Below the pieces are notes generated by a model. The model saw only the letters and a program-made list of their open reading frames with translations. It ran no database searches and was not told the DNA's origin. Made by a program: the position numbers and the translations under genes. DNA of 64,000 bases from Nilaparvata lugens (Eukaryota; Arthropoda; Insecta; Hemiptera; Delphacidae), in NCBI RefSeq assembly GCF_014356525.2, contig NC_052511.1, forward strand, positions 9,692,638 to 9,756,637, given 5' to 3'. Shown in pieces: positions 1-11,956 of the stretch (position 1 is its first letter; each line of letters opens with the position of its first letter).

Positions 1-66
1 TTAAATCCTATACTATCAGACATGCAATTTTTTCTGTTTATATGTTTAGATGTTTATTTATCTGTA

Positions 67-768
67 CTAGCCGTCAGGCTCGCTTCGCTCGCCATATCCG
101 TCTAGCCAGTCAGCCGTCTGGCTCCGCCCCCTGGACCACCGTCTGGATCGTCCAAGAATGAGATCAGCAGGCTCGCTTCGCCTGCATTTTCCATTTGAGC
201 ATTTTTATCATATGTTAGGACAATCCAGTCGGGGGTCCTGACTAAACGTCTGGCTAAACGGATATGGTGAGCGAAGCGAGCCTGACGGCTAGAAATATAA
301 TATTCCCAGGATTGAAGTAGCAGTGCCGAATCAATTTTTCCGCGATAAATGCATTTAAATCTTCAACTTGGTGCCAACCTAACAAAGTCAACTCAACTTA
401 ATGCCAACGTGACAAAATTATTAATTCAGTTGCCAGTTAACAACTGTTTCGTAGAGGTACTCTATCTAGATTATAGTTCTATAGTAACATATGATATGGA
501 AATTTCAATTATAATTAAGAGATTGGGAGAAGAAGAATGTACATGCTAAAAGACGAACTTTGAACCCTTAAAAACAACCCTTAGAGTTAAAATATTGCCA
601 AAAGATTTCTTAGTGCGCCTCTAAAGGGCCAACTGAACATACCTACCAAATTTGAACGTTTTTGGTCCGGTAGATTTTTAGTTATGCGAGTGAGTGAGTG
701 AGTGAGTCAGTCAGTCAGTCAGTCAGTGAGTGAGTGCCATTTCGCTTTTATATATATATATATATAGA
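67..768 (-). mobile_element. Non-autonomous Helitron, family A, copy 1
   Basis: Read on the minus strand it begins TCTATATATATATA..AAAAGCGAAATGGC and ends GACGGCTAG, the TC...CTRR termini of Helitrons. Just inside the 5' end is a run of GAGT/CAGT tetramers (about 688-737). A hairpin GGCGAGCGAAGCGAGCC lies 10 nt before CTAG. The host bases are A and T with no target duplication. The surrounding GATATT repeat is continuous once the insert is removed (..ctgta|tttgg.., compare 26.28 kb). There is no Rep/helicase ORF, so it depends on an autonomous partner. Confidence 0.88.
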
Positions 769-1239
769 TTTGGCCGGATCTCGGAAACGGCTCTAACGGT
801 TCTCACGAAATTTGGAACAAAGTAAGTTTATGATATGAAGATTCGATTGCACTTGGTCTCAACCCTATGATAACTCGCTGAAGGACATTAAAAGGATAAA
901 TACGTCCTTGGAAAAACAGCTGAAAATTTTGTCGTCTGTCGATACCGTAATGGAAGAGAGTGAACGAGTGCATGTGTGGGATTATCCAGCTGATCTCACG
1001 AGAAGAAGAATCCAGCAAGAGAAACTTATTTACGTTTATTTCTCTTTTTTTAGAAAATATGTTAACTTCAGAAAATCCAAAATAGTAACTAGATGCTGTT
1101 AGTGTAGAATATTACATAGTATATTAACAAATATTGTAGCAAGCATAGTATATAATTTTAAATCGAATTCATAGTATATCTATTTGTAATTGATGATGTG
1201 CTTGTTTTCTGGAGTGTGAATAAATTGTTATTTTGATAA

Positions 1240-1382
1240 GTGATAGTAGCTCAACTCAGATTTTAATTTGGACTGTTGCAGTATACATTTGAAAAGGGAC
1301 AGTTTTGGGCATAAGCCTGTTGTGCCTCCTCATATAACTGTAAAAATAATTGTACGACTGAGAAAATTGATAAATAAATATA
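1240..1382 (+). repeat. LINE 3' tail with TTTTGGGC motif
   Basis: It contains the recurring block TTTGGACTGTTG..GGACAGTTTTGGGCATAAGCCTGTTGTG and ends in AATAAATATAAA. The same tail occurs near 22.4, 42.9, 46.0/46.8, 49.7 and 57.3 kb. It appears to be a 5'-truncated retrotransposon end nested in the GATATT repeat. The LINE clade cannot be told from the tail alone. Confidence 0.5.
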
Positions 1383-1457
1383 AACTATAAATTCAATCTT
1401 TCGTTACCAATTTTCCATGCTTTTACACACCAGAGCAAAGCTTGGTCCCTCGATATT

Positions 1458-2561
1458 AATAATTATTCATTCAATTTCAGATAGTACGATCACTTGTATT
1501 ATAAGGTAATAGTAGCTTCTGACACATAGGATTGTGGTGTCAACGAGTATTTTAATAGAAAAAAGAGGGAGAGAGTATAATCGTTATTATTCATGTATAG
1601 TATTGCCAAGAACATTATGGTGTTGAGCTGGATCATCTCTAGAGTCAATCAAGTTCTATTTGAGTTATATATGATTGATTATATATTCTGGTATCCATCC
1701 TCTTAGGCCCAATCCTCCATCTTGCAGACAAATTCGATTTCGCGAGTTTTATAGGAGGAAATGGTGGGGGAACACACACAAGGGACCACAGCAGCCGAGC
1801 AATAATAACGAACCGAGTGTGAAAGAAAGAACTGCGAGGGTGGGAGAAAGTAGATAAGAAAAGTATGGATGCTGGAGAAGATTGAGAGATGGAACACTGG
1901 TGGAAAGAGAGGGGACGAGGATGGTGAACAAGGGGTGATAGATCACCATTCCGGCTTTCTTCAGTGCACCCCTGAGACGACTCGGAAAAATTAAGTCATT
2001 TATTAAGATGTGACGTCGCCTAACGCTTTTTTCAAAAACGTGATACTCATCTCCAATATGGCGGCCATTTCAATCCAACACTACTTAATCACGACTGCAC
2101 GCACGCACAGACACCAACAAACGCACCCCCTCCCCCCTCTACAACACCCATGATAAAGAAATAGATAGGACACTACAAGACTAGAAAATTGTATTTTTTA
2201 TAATTCGTGTCACACTCAACTGGAGACCTATTTGTCTTCAGGAAACAAGTTTGTAGGAACTCTATGTTGTTCATTTTATCATCTCTTAACAATGTGGAAT
2301 GATTAAATTGCTGGATTTGGGATAACTAGGAGTTTTCCGGGTGGTATGGTTCTACTATGTATGATACATTTGATGAATTCAAATCAGCTTCTTTATCAAG
2401 GTCTTCAGTGTGAGAATAATATCACTACCATTCATCTATCGATACAATGGTACGCGATTCATGAAAATGATTTTGTTATGAGCACCAAAAGCCAAGAGGC
2501 AAGCCTAAAACTGGTTATCTGATCATATATCTCAAAACTAATACTTTCAGATATTTTAATT
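1458..2561. other. Non-repetitive stretch, no gene recognised
   Basis: Mostly AT-rich with a purine-rich patch near 1740-1950 and a less AT-rich patch near 2010-2150 containing CCAATATGGCGGCC. Short open frames on both strands at 1675-1949 are in purine/pyrimidine-skewed sequence and resemble nothing I know. No splice-like exon or RNA gene was seen. Confidence 0.4.
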
Positions 2562-2800
2562 CATCAAATCTATAGAGGAATGATGAGTAATTTAGGAATC
2601 ATGTCGTATTTTTATTTCTTAAGGTGCGTACAGATATATGCGTTTCACTATTGCTCCCCGGTCGATCATCAATCGATCTGCTCGAGTGACGTTCGATTGC
2701 GGAGCAGAGGGAAAGTCTGTAAGCACCTTTATAGTTCATCAAATCTATAGCGGAATGATGCGCATTTTAGGAATCATGTAGTATTTTTGGTTCTTAAGAA
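2562..2800. repeat. Direct duplication (~62 bp) flanking a MITE
   Basis: The block catcaaatctatag.ggaatgatg...tttaggaatcatg (2562-2621) is repeated at about 2737-2797. The first copy ends in TTA followed by the MITE at 2622. The second copy carries the uninterrupted ..ttcTTAagaag, so it shows the empty site. Confidence 0.7.
2622..2728. mobile_element. Short MITE with AGGTGCG termini, TTA target duplication
   Basis: The termini AGGTGCGTACAGAT and CTGTAAGCACCT are inverted repeats, and TTA flanks both sides (2619-2621, 2729-2731). It shares only the termini with the ~165-bp members at 6.65, 33.7, 35.4 and 38.6 kb; the interior (CCGGTCGATCATCAATCG) differs. The 3-bp TTA/TAA duplication is typical of PIF/Harbinger elements (established knowledge), and the assignment is inferred from it. 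Confidence 0.75.
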
Positions 2801-4516
2801 GTCGACATCATGCATATCATGTGAGAATTTGATATCGTCATATATAATGAATGTTGTTAATGGTTCTATTTGGATTAGGATCGAAGATATAGAGTTCAGT
2901 ATCTGAATTGAATAGGCTGATAACAATAATTATTATCATTGAATGAGCTGAAGTGATGAGTATATTCCAATAATCAACTGAGAGAACAATAATTCTTGCG
3001 CAGTTATTTTGTCCTCAATTGTATAAGCTACTCACCTATTCTTTAAGCTCTATTCTCTTCCTCATCCTTCTATCTTTCTTCCTTGTTCATTGACTTCTCA
3101 TTGTATTTATTCAATATCATACAATTTTTGTTTCAAAACGATTTTCGATCGTCACAAAAAACCAATCTATACAATTTTTGTTTTAAAATGATTTTCGATC
3201 GTCACAAAAAAACAATCTCGTAAGAAAAAAAGACTGTGGTTATTTCCGGTACAAAATAAAATCTATCACAATTGTATTAATTTTCTATAATTTCTTACCC
3301 AAGTCATCATCATCCATTATTCATCATTCGTCATTACGTACATCATACACCATTCATAACTCATACAAGACTTCAACCTACTTGCATATGAAACAAATAA
3401 CAAAAATATGAGTGGATTGATACGTTCAATAACTCCAGTAGAGTATTGTACAATCTTGTAAAGCCCATGAGAATTGTATTCATTGCCAACAAACCGACAC
3501 ATTGAATCTCAACCACATTTGAAACCAAACAGTAATAGATTGTCTTATCTGTGCTTCAACTCGAAATAGAAGAAAAGTCATTATGAAAATTAATTCGAAT
3601 ATCCAATGAAACCTACATAAAAAACTATATAAAAATATTGTTATATTTTTGAGACATAGCATTTGATGAATTTGGCTAATAATATCTTGTGTTTCTCTTG
3701 AAATATTGTACTGCTGTTCATGAGAAACAATAAATTCTATTGTAAATAAAAAAAATATATATTCAATGAGATCTATAGCTATAAGGACCCTTGCTACTGC
3801 AAATATTAACCAAACAACTGAATAACAGAGAAAATTCGTTGAAAGTAACTGTCCAAAAAACTGTTTCTCAACTGCAATTTCTCATAAAAATCTTCCACAT
3901 CAGAAAAAAGTTGTTTTTTCTTTCATAGAATTTTACAAGCACAATTTTTATAGAATGATAAAAAACAACAACCAATGCCTCGAAGTAAGTATACGAGACC
4001 ACACTCAAGCAAACAGTATAACAAGTATGTAAATTACATACTCTATATTTCGATTAGAGAGGAGCAGGTGAATCGATCCCATTTATTAGCGATGCAACAA
4101 ATCGATTTCGTGTATCGAACGAACGTCTTTCGCAAGTGTCAATTAACGCTTAATAGGGACATCTAACGAGTGAATTAGTAGATGTTATTTTCGCGGGGCT
4201 CTAATGATGGTGAACACCCTCAGTAAGTGAGTAATAATGAGATTGATATCTCAACTTATAATTAATTTAATTCTCTAGTAGCCTGGGGCTTCTAGATAGC
4301 AGCGAGTATCAAGGGTAGATGCAGTATGGATGATCGTTTTGTGAGAATGCATGTTTTGTGTACCACAGTTTTTGATTCTTGTATGACTCCGATAATAATG
4401 AGTTTTATTCATGAGGATTATTTAATTACGCGATAAACCTGCTATAGATGGAATCTGCAATTTCTCATTTTTCACCCAGTGCAGAAATTGCATAGAACGG
4501 AAAAAGCAAGAATACG
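2801..4516. other. AT-rich stretch, no gene recognised
   Basis: It holds a two-copy ~50-bp direct repeat at about 3120-3222 (acaatttttgttt.aaaa.gattttcgatcgtcac). Otherwise it is unremarkable AT-rich sequence with short chance ORFs. Confidence 0.4.
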
Positions 4517-4966
4517 TTGCAGTAGAAGTAACGATGATCAGTTATAAACACGGATACTAGAAAACTAGAATACTGTATTCTAGTATCCCTGGTTATAACA
4601 CGCAAAATAAGTATAGATGCTCTAATGCTGTATCAGTTATACATTGGAATTAAACAAGAAATATGCATCGAGCTGAAAAAAAACCTGTATAACCTTGAAC
4701 GTTTATGGAAAATATGCTTCGGATTATTGAATTATTATTTATAACTATCAAATAATCCATTTTTATGAGAAAACAAATCAAATCAAGTTTTATTCAATGA
4801 TATCACTTACATGACAAATTCCATTATACAAATGATATTACAGATCACTGAATACAATATTGTTCGCTTAAGAACTCAACTAAAAATGCTTATCTATAAA
4901 GACAGAATACCTTGCAGTAGAAGTAACGATGATCAGTTATAAACACGGATACTAGAAAACTACAAC
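4517..4966. repeat. Two-copy ~50-bp direct repeat
   Basis: The block ttgcagtagaagtaacgatg..cacggatactagaaaacta occurs at 4517-4566 and again at 4912-4961, nearly identical, about 395 bp apart. The first copy continues into a small hairpin (ggatactag..ctagtatcc, 4552-4586). Origin unknown. Confidence 0.6.
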
Positions 4967-5157
4967 ATCAGTGTATTGTTACTATATTTTTTTTCAATTG
5001 AAGTTTTTATGCTATATTTGCGTAAGAAATGCATTTTTGACTTTATAGGATTGGTGTTAATTACGGCGATTAAACTGTTTGAGAATAAAATAATCGTGTT
5101 TCTTTGACAGGATTCTAGAAGCAAAGATTCTTTAAAAACTTTCCTGAGAGTGTTAGT

Positions 5158-5310
5158 CTTGAATCGATTTTCAGATTTTCGATTTTTTCCTGTTATGTAT
5201 GTCCTTATAAATTCTATTAGATTGTCAAGTTCTGTTTGATCTGTTAGAATTTATAAGCCGCAAAACATCAAACATCCAAGAATCGATGTGTGTGTAACTG
5301 GCTCAATGCT
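5158..5310. mobile_element. ACACACATC-type MITE, copy 1
   Basis: The interior tgtccttataaattctatta and the end cgatgtgtgtgtaactggct match the copies at 35.3-35.8 kb. The ends are loosely inverted (aatcgatttt..aatcgatgtg). Non-coding. Confidence 0.55.
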
Positions 5311-6164
5311 CGACTTGATAAATCATTCAAAACATTGGTGTTGCTACGGATCAAATACAGAATCCATACAGAGTTAATACAGAATTAAATAAAATCCAAT
5401 AATTTATACGAATTTGAATATCTTGGATCTCTATATATTTCCAGATCTACGTTTTCAGCTCAACTATAACTCTATTGTGATTAGGAATATCATATCATAG
5501 GGATGGAATCGAACGGGAGCAATTATGTGTCCAGAGATGTAAACAAGGAGAAGCTATGGAGTAATAATGCCTGCATGATTGGAGCAGATTAGAATTGGGT
5601 GAGGAGGCTGCATATATAAAGTCCATTTTGAAGTTTTCTGGGGGAGGCCGGGGTGGTCTGAAGAAGTGCAGGCATTTGGCTAGGGGAAGGCAATTACATG
5701 GGGTGAAAGATTTATTCCCATGGTAACCACGATCAGAAAGAGAGAGAGGGTGAGTGAGGAGGAGAGACTGATAAGAGTGAGAGGAGACAGTAAGACCTGG
5801 GTCTTTTCAGGGCTTTGACCAAACTTTTGGTCGATAGACAGATCCTCTTAAGTCTGAAATCGACTCTCCAGTACAATGTGGCACCCAGTTATAATTATTC
5901 ATGGATTGCTTCTATGACTTACAACCTATGAATCTTTGTATGAATGAGACCTGCAAGGTTTGAAAGCTTATGAAGTTTGATGTAGAGTTACATCTAACAT
6001 CGAGTAACACTGTATTATGTAGATACAGAATGAGAGAAAATTGATCCAATTTTGAAAATTAATCGTGGGGCAGAAGTAATTATTATAATGAATGTATGCA
6101 GTATATGGATACATAATTATTTATGTGAATGAGAGAAGACTGGATTGCGAGAGTAGGAATTTTC
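5311..6164. other. Unique stretch with GA-rich block, no gene recognised
   Basis: At 5490-5800 the composition is less AT-rich and purine-rich (gggggaggccggggtgg, agagagagagggtgagtg). It is unique in this window and could be a regulatory or unique intronic segment. No open frame with recognisable protein similarity was seen. Confidence 0.35.
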
Positions 6165-6342
6165 CAATTCATAATTTCAATTTCAATTTATTCAATTTAC
6201 TTAAACTAGATGCAATACAAATATACAAATAAATACATGCAAAACAATATCAACAACAATCATAATATACCGTTGTAATATTCCAATGTCATAATTATAT
6301 TATGATTATAGTGTTTTATACAATAAATGAATGAATGAATAC
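6165..6342 (+). repeat. Probable retroposon 3' tail
   Basis: It ends in CAATAAATGAATGAATGAAT, an AATAAA signal running into a tetranucleotide tail, as in the other LINE ends of this window. The left side (aatttcaatttcaatttattc) resembles 36.66 kb. Class uncertain. Confidence 0.35.
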
Positions 6343-6651
6343 CAAATCAAGAACTGTAGTGCAAAAAAGGGGAGGATTAAAAAGAATTCCAGCTATGGTT
6401 ATCTATGTACTATGAAAACCTTCAATCTCTCAGAGGGTAAAATAATGAAGAAAGAGTGAATAGAAGGTAACCTATTACATAATGGGATGGAAAAGGTAAT
6501 TACAGATAATTAATTGGAAACACTTGAGAAATCTGAAGTAATGGTCATGTTGAGAGAATCATGCTACCTAAAAGAAAGAATTTCGTATGGAATAGTATTG
6601 GAAAAGTTGAAAGTTCATCCATCTAATATCTATAGAACATAATTTTTGTTA

Positions 6652-6816
6652 AGGTGCGTACAGATTTACGCACCGCGAGCATGAGCAATTCACTTTTAAT
6701 CAGCTGATGCCAAGCTTTTTTTATCTGTATCTTACCGTTTCTGTAAAAATACAGATATAGTCAGCTGATTAAAAGTGAATTGCTCATGTTCGCGGCGCGT
6801 GAATCTGTACGCACCT
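6652..6816 (+). mobile_element. AGGTGCG MITE, copy 1, TTA target duplication
   Basis: 165-bp foldback. The arms run AGGTGCGTACAGATTTACGC..GAGCAATTCACTTTTAATCAGCTGA and its complement; the asymmetric centre has ttatctgtatcttaccg. TTA is duplicated at 6649-6651 and 6817-6819. Sister copies lie at 33.68 (inverse), 35.40 and 38.60 kb. Harbinger-like by target site and size; no transposase in the window. Confidence 0.88.
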
Positions 6817-7261
6817 TTAGAGCGATACAAATAATGTAACGATTCCTTAATATTCCAATCGAAACAATATCATTCAGGAATCGGAGTTTATTCAGTATTG
6901 ATTATTTGGTTGGAGGTGGAAATATAAAGCATAGTAAATGCTAACCGGAGGTTTTATTTGTGGGAGATTCCGGTAACTGCTTAAACGTGAAGAGAGAGTG
7001 ATATGATCAGTGATAATTAAGGATATTGAATTCAGGGAAAAACAGGAGTGATGAATAAGACTTAAATAAAAAGAATGGAGAGCTTGAAGAAATGATGATG
7101 AGGAATGAAGAAATGTAAAAAAGATTAAATTCAACGACTAATTCTGTTTTTTTAATAGTCTTGTACTGAAACTACTATAACAATGAACCAGAAATTGAGA
7201 ACTTGTTCTAGAAACCCAAAAGCAGCAGAACAAACTGAATTACACAATGTTGGTGGATTAG
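6817..7261. other. AT-rich stretch, no gene recognised
   Basis: No repeat or convincing exon was identified. The 80-codon minus-strand frame at 6892-7134 is hydrophobic low-complexity sequence and is judged fortuitous. Confidence 0.4.
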
Positions 7262-7869
7262 ACTATATTAGTATTTTATATATGTCACCCGATCTCGAAA
7301 AAGTTTCTAACGATTCTCACGAAATTTGGAACATAGTAGGTTTATAATATAAAGATTCGATTGTACTGGGTCTCATCACTGGCAAAACTAAAACTAGCTG
7401 AAGGACATTGAAGGGATCATAATCATTCATCCTTGTAAAAACAGCTGATAATTTCGTCGTCTGTTGATAATGGAAGTGAGTGAGCGAGTGCATGTGTGTG
7501 GGACTGAGACAAATTATTATTACTCAGCTGTTGAACTATTGCAGTCATTCAATCAGGTACTTAGTGCCGGTTTCACAGAAGCTGGTTAAATTTTAATGCT
7601 GATCAATTCCAGGAGAACCAATCAGTGAAGCCTTTTTCAAAATGGTCTTTTCTTATTTAGTTCACGTGAAATTGATCAGGATTGAAATTTAACCGGCTTT
7701 TGTGCAACCTTTGTGAGAGAGATTTTTGCATTCCACTGGGAATTAATCTCAATCCACTGTGATTAGACAGAACATTCCTGTATAAACTATAAATATTATT
7801 ATATTTCCTCTTTTGTAATATATTTTCTATGCTTTTCTACTCCAGAGCGAAGCTCGGTCCCCCGATATT
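7262..7869 (+). repeat. GATATT-ended repeat, copy 2 (5' truncated)
   Basis: It begins near the GATCTCGAAAAAGTTTCTAACG block and ends with the perfect hairpin GAGC-GAA-GCTC (in ccagagcgaagctcgg) and CCCCCGATATT. A GGTTGCAC-type MITE is nested at 7567-7712. The right edge abuts a unit of the ~220-bp tandem array (gattgaattgaagatatgat). Confidence 0.7.
7567..7712. mobile_element. GGTTGCAC-type MITE, diverged copy
   Basis: Palindromic element with arms gccggttt.cacagaagctggttaaattttaat and its complement ending in aaccggcttttgtgcaacc. It is related to the near-perfect copy at 24.86 kb and the one at 25.36 kb. The latter sits at the equivalent place in another GATATT repeat, so this insertion predates their dispersal. Confidence 0.65.
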
Positions 7870-7940
7870 GATTGAATTGAAGATATGATATGCTGAGATT
7901 AGTAGCACTTGTATATTATTCTCAAGGTTCAACACACTCG

Positions 7941-8063
7941 GTCCCGGCTGCCTGAAATGCAGTCGTTAGGTCATGTCAGAGGCCCTGAAATTGATCAGTT
8001 GCGACCTGAAAACTCTGACACCAGACCTGAGCCAGCCAGGTCACTCGATATTATTATTCTATT
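7941..8063 (+). mobile_element. SINE fragment with GTCCCGGCTG domain, 7-bp target duplication
   Basis: It starts gtcccggctgcctgaaatgc, agtcgttagg and ends in an ATT-rich tail (gatattattattctatt). It is flanked by acactcg at 7934-7940 and 8064-8070. The start matches the internal block of the tRNA-derived SINE at 13.0 kb (complement of cgactgtcatacttcagccg, ggacc). No tRNA-like head, so it is 5' truncated or a headless family. Confidence 0.65.
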
Positions 8064-8078
8064 ACACTCGGATTTTAA

Positions 8079-8704
8079 GGCTGTGCAAAGGCTAAAAATA
8101 AACTTTCTACTCGTGATATTTTTCTAAGTTTTTCGATCTGTATATCATCAAGCTATCAAAATGGAAAAGTTTTCTTAGGAAAACATTTTTTTCTGATCAT
8201 TACTTTTTGAGATATGAGCGACTGAAGTGTGAATTTTTGGGACAGAACATTTCAAATTCGGTACGATATAAATCCATGAGATTTAGAGGATGGATTCGTC
8301 ATGGTATTGTTGATCTAGTAGAACAATCATTTTCTGGAAATATCAATTTTTGGGGAAGTTATTCAATTTACCAAAAATAACTCAAATGAAGTTTATTCTT
8401 GGTTATTTTCAGTAAATTGAATAACTATCTTAATAATTGATATTTTCCGAAAATTTGTGTTTTACTAAATCAAAAATACCATGAAGAATCTATCCTCTGA
8501 ATCTCATGGATCTATCTCTTACCGAATTTGAAATGTTCTGTCCCAAAAATTTAAACTTTAGGCGCTCATATCTCAAAGAGTAATGATCAGAAAAAAGTGT
8601 TTTCTTGGGAAAACTTTCTCATTTTGATAGCTTGATGATATACGAATCAAAAAACTTTGAAAAATATCACGAATAAAAAGTTTAGTTTTAGCGTTTGCAC
8701 AGCC
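8079..8704. mobile_element. Large foldback element, TTAA target duplication, copy 1
   Basis: 626-bp element with ~290-bp arms: GGCTGTGCAAAGGCTAAAAA at the left and ..TTTGCACAGCC at the right. TTAA occurs on both sides (8075-8078, 8705-8708). The host array unit elsewhere reads atttTGAAcaaaat-like at this point, so the pre-insertion site held one such tetramer. TTAA duplication suggests a piggyBac-type or Kolobok-type mobiliser (inference). No ORF. Confidence 0.8.
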
Positions 8705-9740
8705 TTAAACAAAATAAAAGTTATAAAGTACCTTTTTTTATCAATTATTTTCAAAAAAATTGTTTTCACTTAGATGGAGTACAAAAGAGTTTGTAAACAA
8801 CAGAGTTTAGGGTCAGAGCTTATTGTGATCTTCAAAATGATGATTGAATTGAAGATATGATATGCTGAGATTACTAATACCTTGTGTATATTCAATCTAC
8901 ATGCTCGAATTCGGAACAAAATAACAGTTATCAAGTTTCAAAATTCAAGACACACGAATTTGAAACAATATAAAAGTTATCAAGTACTCTTTTTTTATAA
9001 ATTTTTTTAATGAATAATTTTTGTTTCACATCGATGGAATACAAAAGAGTTTGTGAACAACAGAGTTTTGGGTCAGAGCTTATTATGCACATTCAAAATT
9101 ATGATTGAATTGAAAATATAATAATAAGCTGAGACTTCTAACATTTTGTGTATATATATTCAAGATTCAACACACTCGAATTTTGAACAAAATCAAAGCT
9201 GTCAAGAACTATCTTTTATCAATTTTTTAAATAAATAATTTTCGTTTCTTATAGATGGAATACAAAAGAGTTTGTAAACAACATAGTTTTGTGTCAGAGC
9301 TCATTGTTACCTTCCAAATTATGATTGAATTGAGGATAATATGATATAATGAGAATTTGAACAATATAAAAGTTGTCAAGTACTCTCTTTTAATGGTTAT
9401 TAAGTACCATTTACTATTTTCACAAATAGTTTTTGTATCACAATAGAGCAAAATGAGTTTATAGTCGAATTTAGAAGGTGAATGGAATACAACAGCGATA
9501 CAATGGAATTACAGTATAAGAATAGAATTGTGTATATTCAAGATTCTACATGCTCGAATTTGGAACAAAATAACAGTTTCAAGAACTCTTCATTATCAAT
9601 TTATGTTTTCAAATAATTTTTGTACTACAATAGTGAAAAAATGAGTTTATACTCGAATTTACAAGGTGGATGAAACACATCAGCGATACAATGATATCAC
9701 AGTATGAAGAATACAATTATTATTGAATGTAATCTCATGA

Positions 9741-10060
9741 TATATTAAGGAGAAATTCACTAATAACTTCCAAAAATGAGATTCAACTTCCTATCCATCC
9801 AATGCTAACAATAAAAGTGGATCTCTGAAGCAGGTTGAAGATTCATTTCCAAGATGATCGTAAGCTACAGAGACAAAGGATGCTGGAAAAAGAATAAATA
9901 TCTTTGAGAGTTAAATGTGCTGGAAATGTCCAGTCCACCAGAAGTACCTATATTTCTCCCCAGCGAATCGATTATTTATTTCGTCCACCTACTTACTCTT
10001 GAGATTGATCTGCTTTTTGGTGTATTGAGTCGTACAATGAATCAGTCAATGATTGACCGA
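9741..10060. other. Unique stretch, nothing recognised
   Basis: AT-rich with no recognised repeat or coding signal. Confidence 0.35.
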
Positions 10061-10500
10061 GCAAAGTGAGGTCTAAGATTCAAGTCGACGGTTTGGCATT
10101 TCTCTTAATGTTTAAATGTTTATATGTTGCGCATTTACGGCGAAACGCGGTAATAGATTTTCATGAAATTTGACAGGTATGTTCCTTTTTTAATTGCGCG
10201 TCGACTTATATACAAGGTTTTTTGAAATTTTACATTTCAAGGATACTATAAAAGGAAAAAGGAGCCTCCTTCATACGCCAATATTAGAGTAAAAATCAGA
10301 CTATAGAATTATTCATCATAAATCAGCTGACAAGTGATTACACAGATGTGTGGAGAAGCCAGTCTATTGCTGTATTTCCATAAGGTCTATAGCAAGGTAC
10401 CTAGAATAGATATGTATTCTAGGTACATTGGTCTATAGTTTCAATCAGGTACTTGTGGATGAGAATACTGCGTGAGGCCTACTGTTCACAGAACTACTAG
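10061..10500 (+). repeat. ACGGCGAAACGCGG dispersed repeat, copy 1
   Basis: It starts near ttgaccgagcaaagtgaggtc (GACC-GA-...-GA-GGTC hairpin), continues ttaatgtttaaatgtttatatg, gcatttacggcgaaacgcgg, and ends ttcacagaactactag|t. Inverse copy at 45.44-45.87 kb; a partial copy runs off the window at 63.8 kb. It ends in CTAG before T, but I see no TC start. Helitron-like status is unproven. Confidence 0.7.
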
Positions 10501-11110
10501 TATTTCATCATGATGAACATAAGAGAATGATTCAATCTTGGTAGTGGAAGAAGTTTTGAATAGGAATGGAACTAATATAAAAATATAAATGAATATCATT
10601 TTTATGCAATAGGTTCATACTAACAGAGAGGTGTAACAGGAGAAAAATTGAAATAAAAAAATACTAGGATGTATAGTGAAATAAATGACTGGAATGAACC
10701 TCTTTAAAACTGAGGCATGATTATTGAAACATTGATAAATTCCGAGAGTGTGAACGTTATCATCGTCGAAGTGTTCAAACAGTTCAAATAATGCTTTTGG
10801 AAAACGGTAATTGTAATGATATGTTGATCAAGACAATTGAATTGTTTTAATTATTTTACAAATCAATTATTAACAAATAAATTGTATTAGAGCTATCAAG
10901 AGCTGCTTCATATTGAGGTATTTTTGGATGGTAACTATTCATTTATTGATCAAGATACACAATTATTTATCAAAATGATTGAGGGAGGAGCAACAGACAA
11001 AGCCCAGAACTGTTTCACCCCCGGATTTTGATTCATATACCTTCTAGTGCAGGTAGAAGGTTATGTACATCCACTTTTTAAAATTTGTTTTCAATTTACT
11101 TAGCAAACAC
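10501..11110. other. AT-rich stretch, no gene; possible inverse LINE tail at 10.95-11.03 kb
   Basis: At 10.98-11.01 kb the sequence gagcaacagacaaagcccag, aactgtttc resembles the complement of the GTTTTGGGC..GCCTGTTG tail motif. Otherwise nothing recognised. Confidence 0.3.
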
Positions 11111-11114
11111 TTGA

Positions 11115-11956
11115 GGCTCTACAAAGGCTAAAAATAAACCTTCTACTCGTGATATTTTTCAAAGTTTTCTGATTTGTATATCATCAAGCTATCAAAATGA
11201 AAAAGTTTTCTCATGAAAACATTTTTCTCCTATCATTACTTTTTTAGATAGGGTTTGAAGATAGCGCCTAAAGTTTGAATTTTTGGGACAGAACATTTCA
11301 AATTCGGTAAGATATAGATATTCATGAGATTTGGAGGATGGATTTTTCATGGTATTGTTGATCTAGTAGAACAAAAATTTTCTAGAAACATAAATTTTTG
11401 AAAAAGTTAATCAATTTACCAAAAATAACTAAAATATAAGTTATTTTTAGTAAATTAATTAACCATCTTAAAAATTGATATTTTCAGAAAATTTTTGTTT
11501 CAATAGATCAACAATACCATGAAAAATCCATCCTCTAAGTGCCGTTTGCACAGTGCCAGTTTAAACCAAATTTCATCTTAAACTGTATTAAATCTATAAC
11601 AAGTATCATTTGTTATAATGTGATTCATTTTGAGTTTAAGCCAACAGCTGATTGAAATGAAATGAAAAAATTCTTTATTAGGCGGAGTTAGGACTTTTAA
11701 GTCTTTAAGGATTGAATTCAGTTTAAACGTTCACTGTTCAAACGGCCCTAAATCTCATGGATTTATATTTTACCGAATTTGAAATGCTCTTTCCCAAAAA
11801 TTTAAACTTTAGGCGCTCATATCTCAAAAAGTAATGATCAGAAAAAAAACGTTTTCCTGAGAAAACTTTTCCATTTTGGTAGCTTGATGATATACAAATC
11901 GAAAAACTTTGAAAAATATCACAAGTAGAAAGTTTATTTTTAGTCTTTGCACATCC
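11115..11956. mobile_element. Large foldback element, TTAA-type, copy 2
   Basis: It has the same arms as the 8.08-kb copy (ggctctacaaaggctaaaaa at left; ..tttgcacatcc at right). The flanks are TTGA at left and TTTGA at right, so the target duplication is less clean. A 210-bp MITE is nested at 11539-11748; without it the copy is ~630 bp, matching copy 1. Confidence 0.78.
11539..11748. mobile_element. MITE with TAA target duplication nested in the foldback
   Basis: Termini GTGCCGTTTGCACAGTG and (complement) GGGCCGTTTGAACAGTG. TAA on both sides (11536-11538, 11749-11751). Foldback copy 1 reads cctctgaatctcatgg without interruption (8496-8511), so it gives the empty site. Harbinger-like by target size. 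Confidence 0.8.

Larger units (their letters stand above)
5..1457 (+). repeat. GATATT-ended dispersed repeat, copy 1 (with nested insertions)
   Basis: It starts with ATCCTATACTAT and ends with a hairpin (imperfect GAGC-GAA-GCTC type, here agagcaaagcttgg) followed by CCCTCGATATT. The central block (GGATCTCG-AAACGGCTCTAACG, then TTTGGAACA..GTAGGTTTATGATAT) recurs near 7.3, 15.2, 26.2 and 59.1 kb. A Helitron (67-768) and a LINE 3' tail (about 1240-1380) are nested inside. No coding capacity is seen. It could be a non-autonomous Helitron-like element because of the 3' hairpin, but it lacks CTRR, so the class stays open. Confidence 0.7.
7870..9740 (+). repeat. Diverged ~220-260-bp tandem array with nested insertions
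   Basis: Units share gatggaatacaaaagagtttgt (8773, 9033, 9254), gattgaattgaagatatgat and caacacactcgaatttgaac. Spacings are about 260 and 220 bp, with more diverged units at 9430-9740. The first unit is split by a SINE-like insert (7941-8063) and a foldback (8079-8704). Frames here are chance. Confidence 0.75.

Noticed and set aside
10061..10500. Calling the ACGGCG repeat a Helitron outright
   Set aside because: It ends CTAG before T, but no TC start or 3' hairpin at the usual distance was found.
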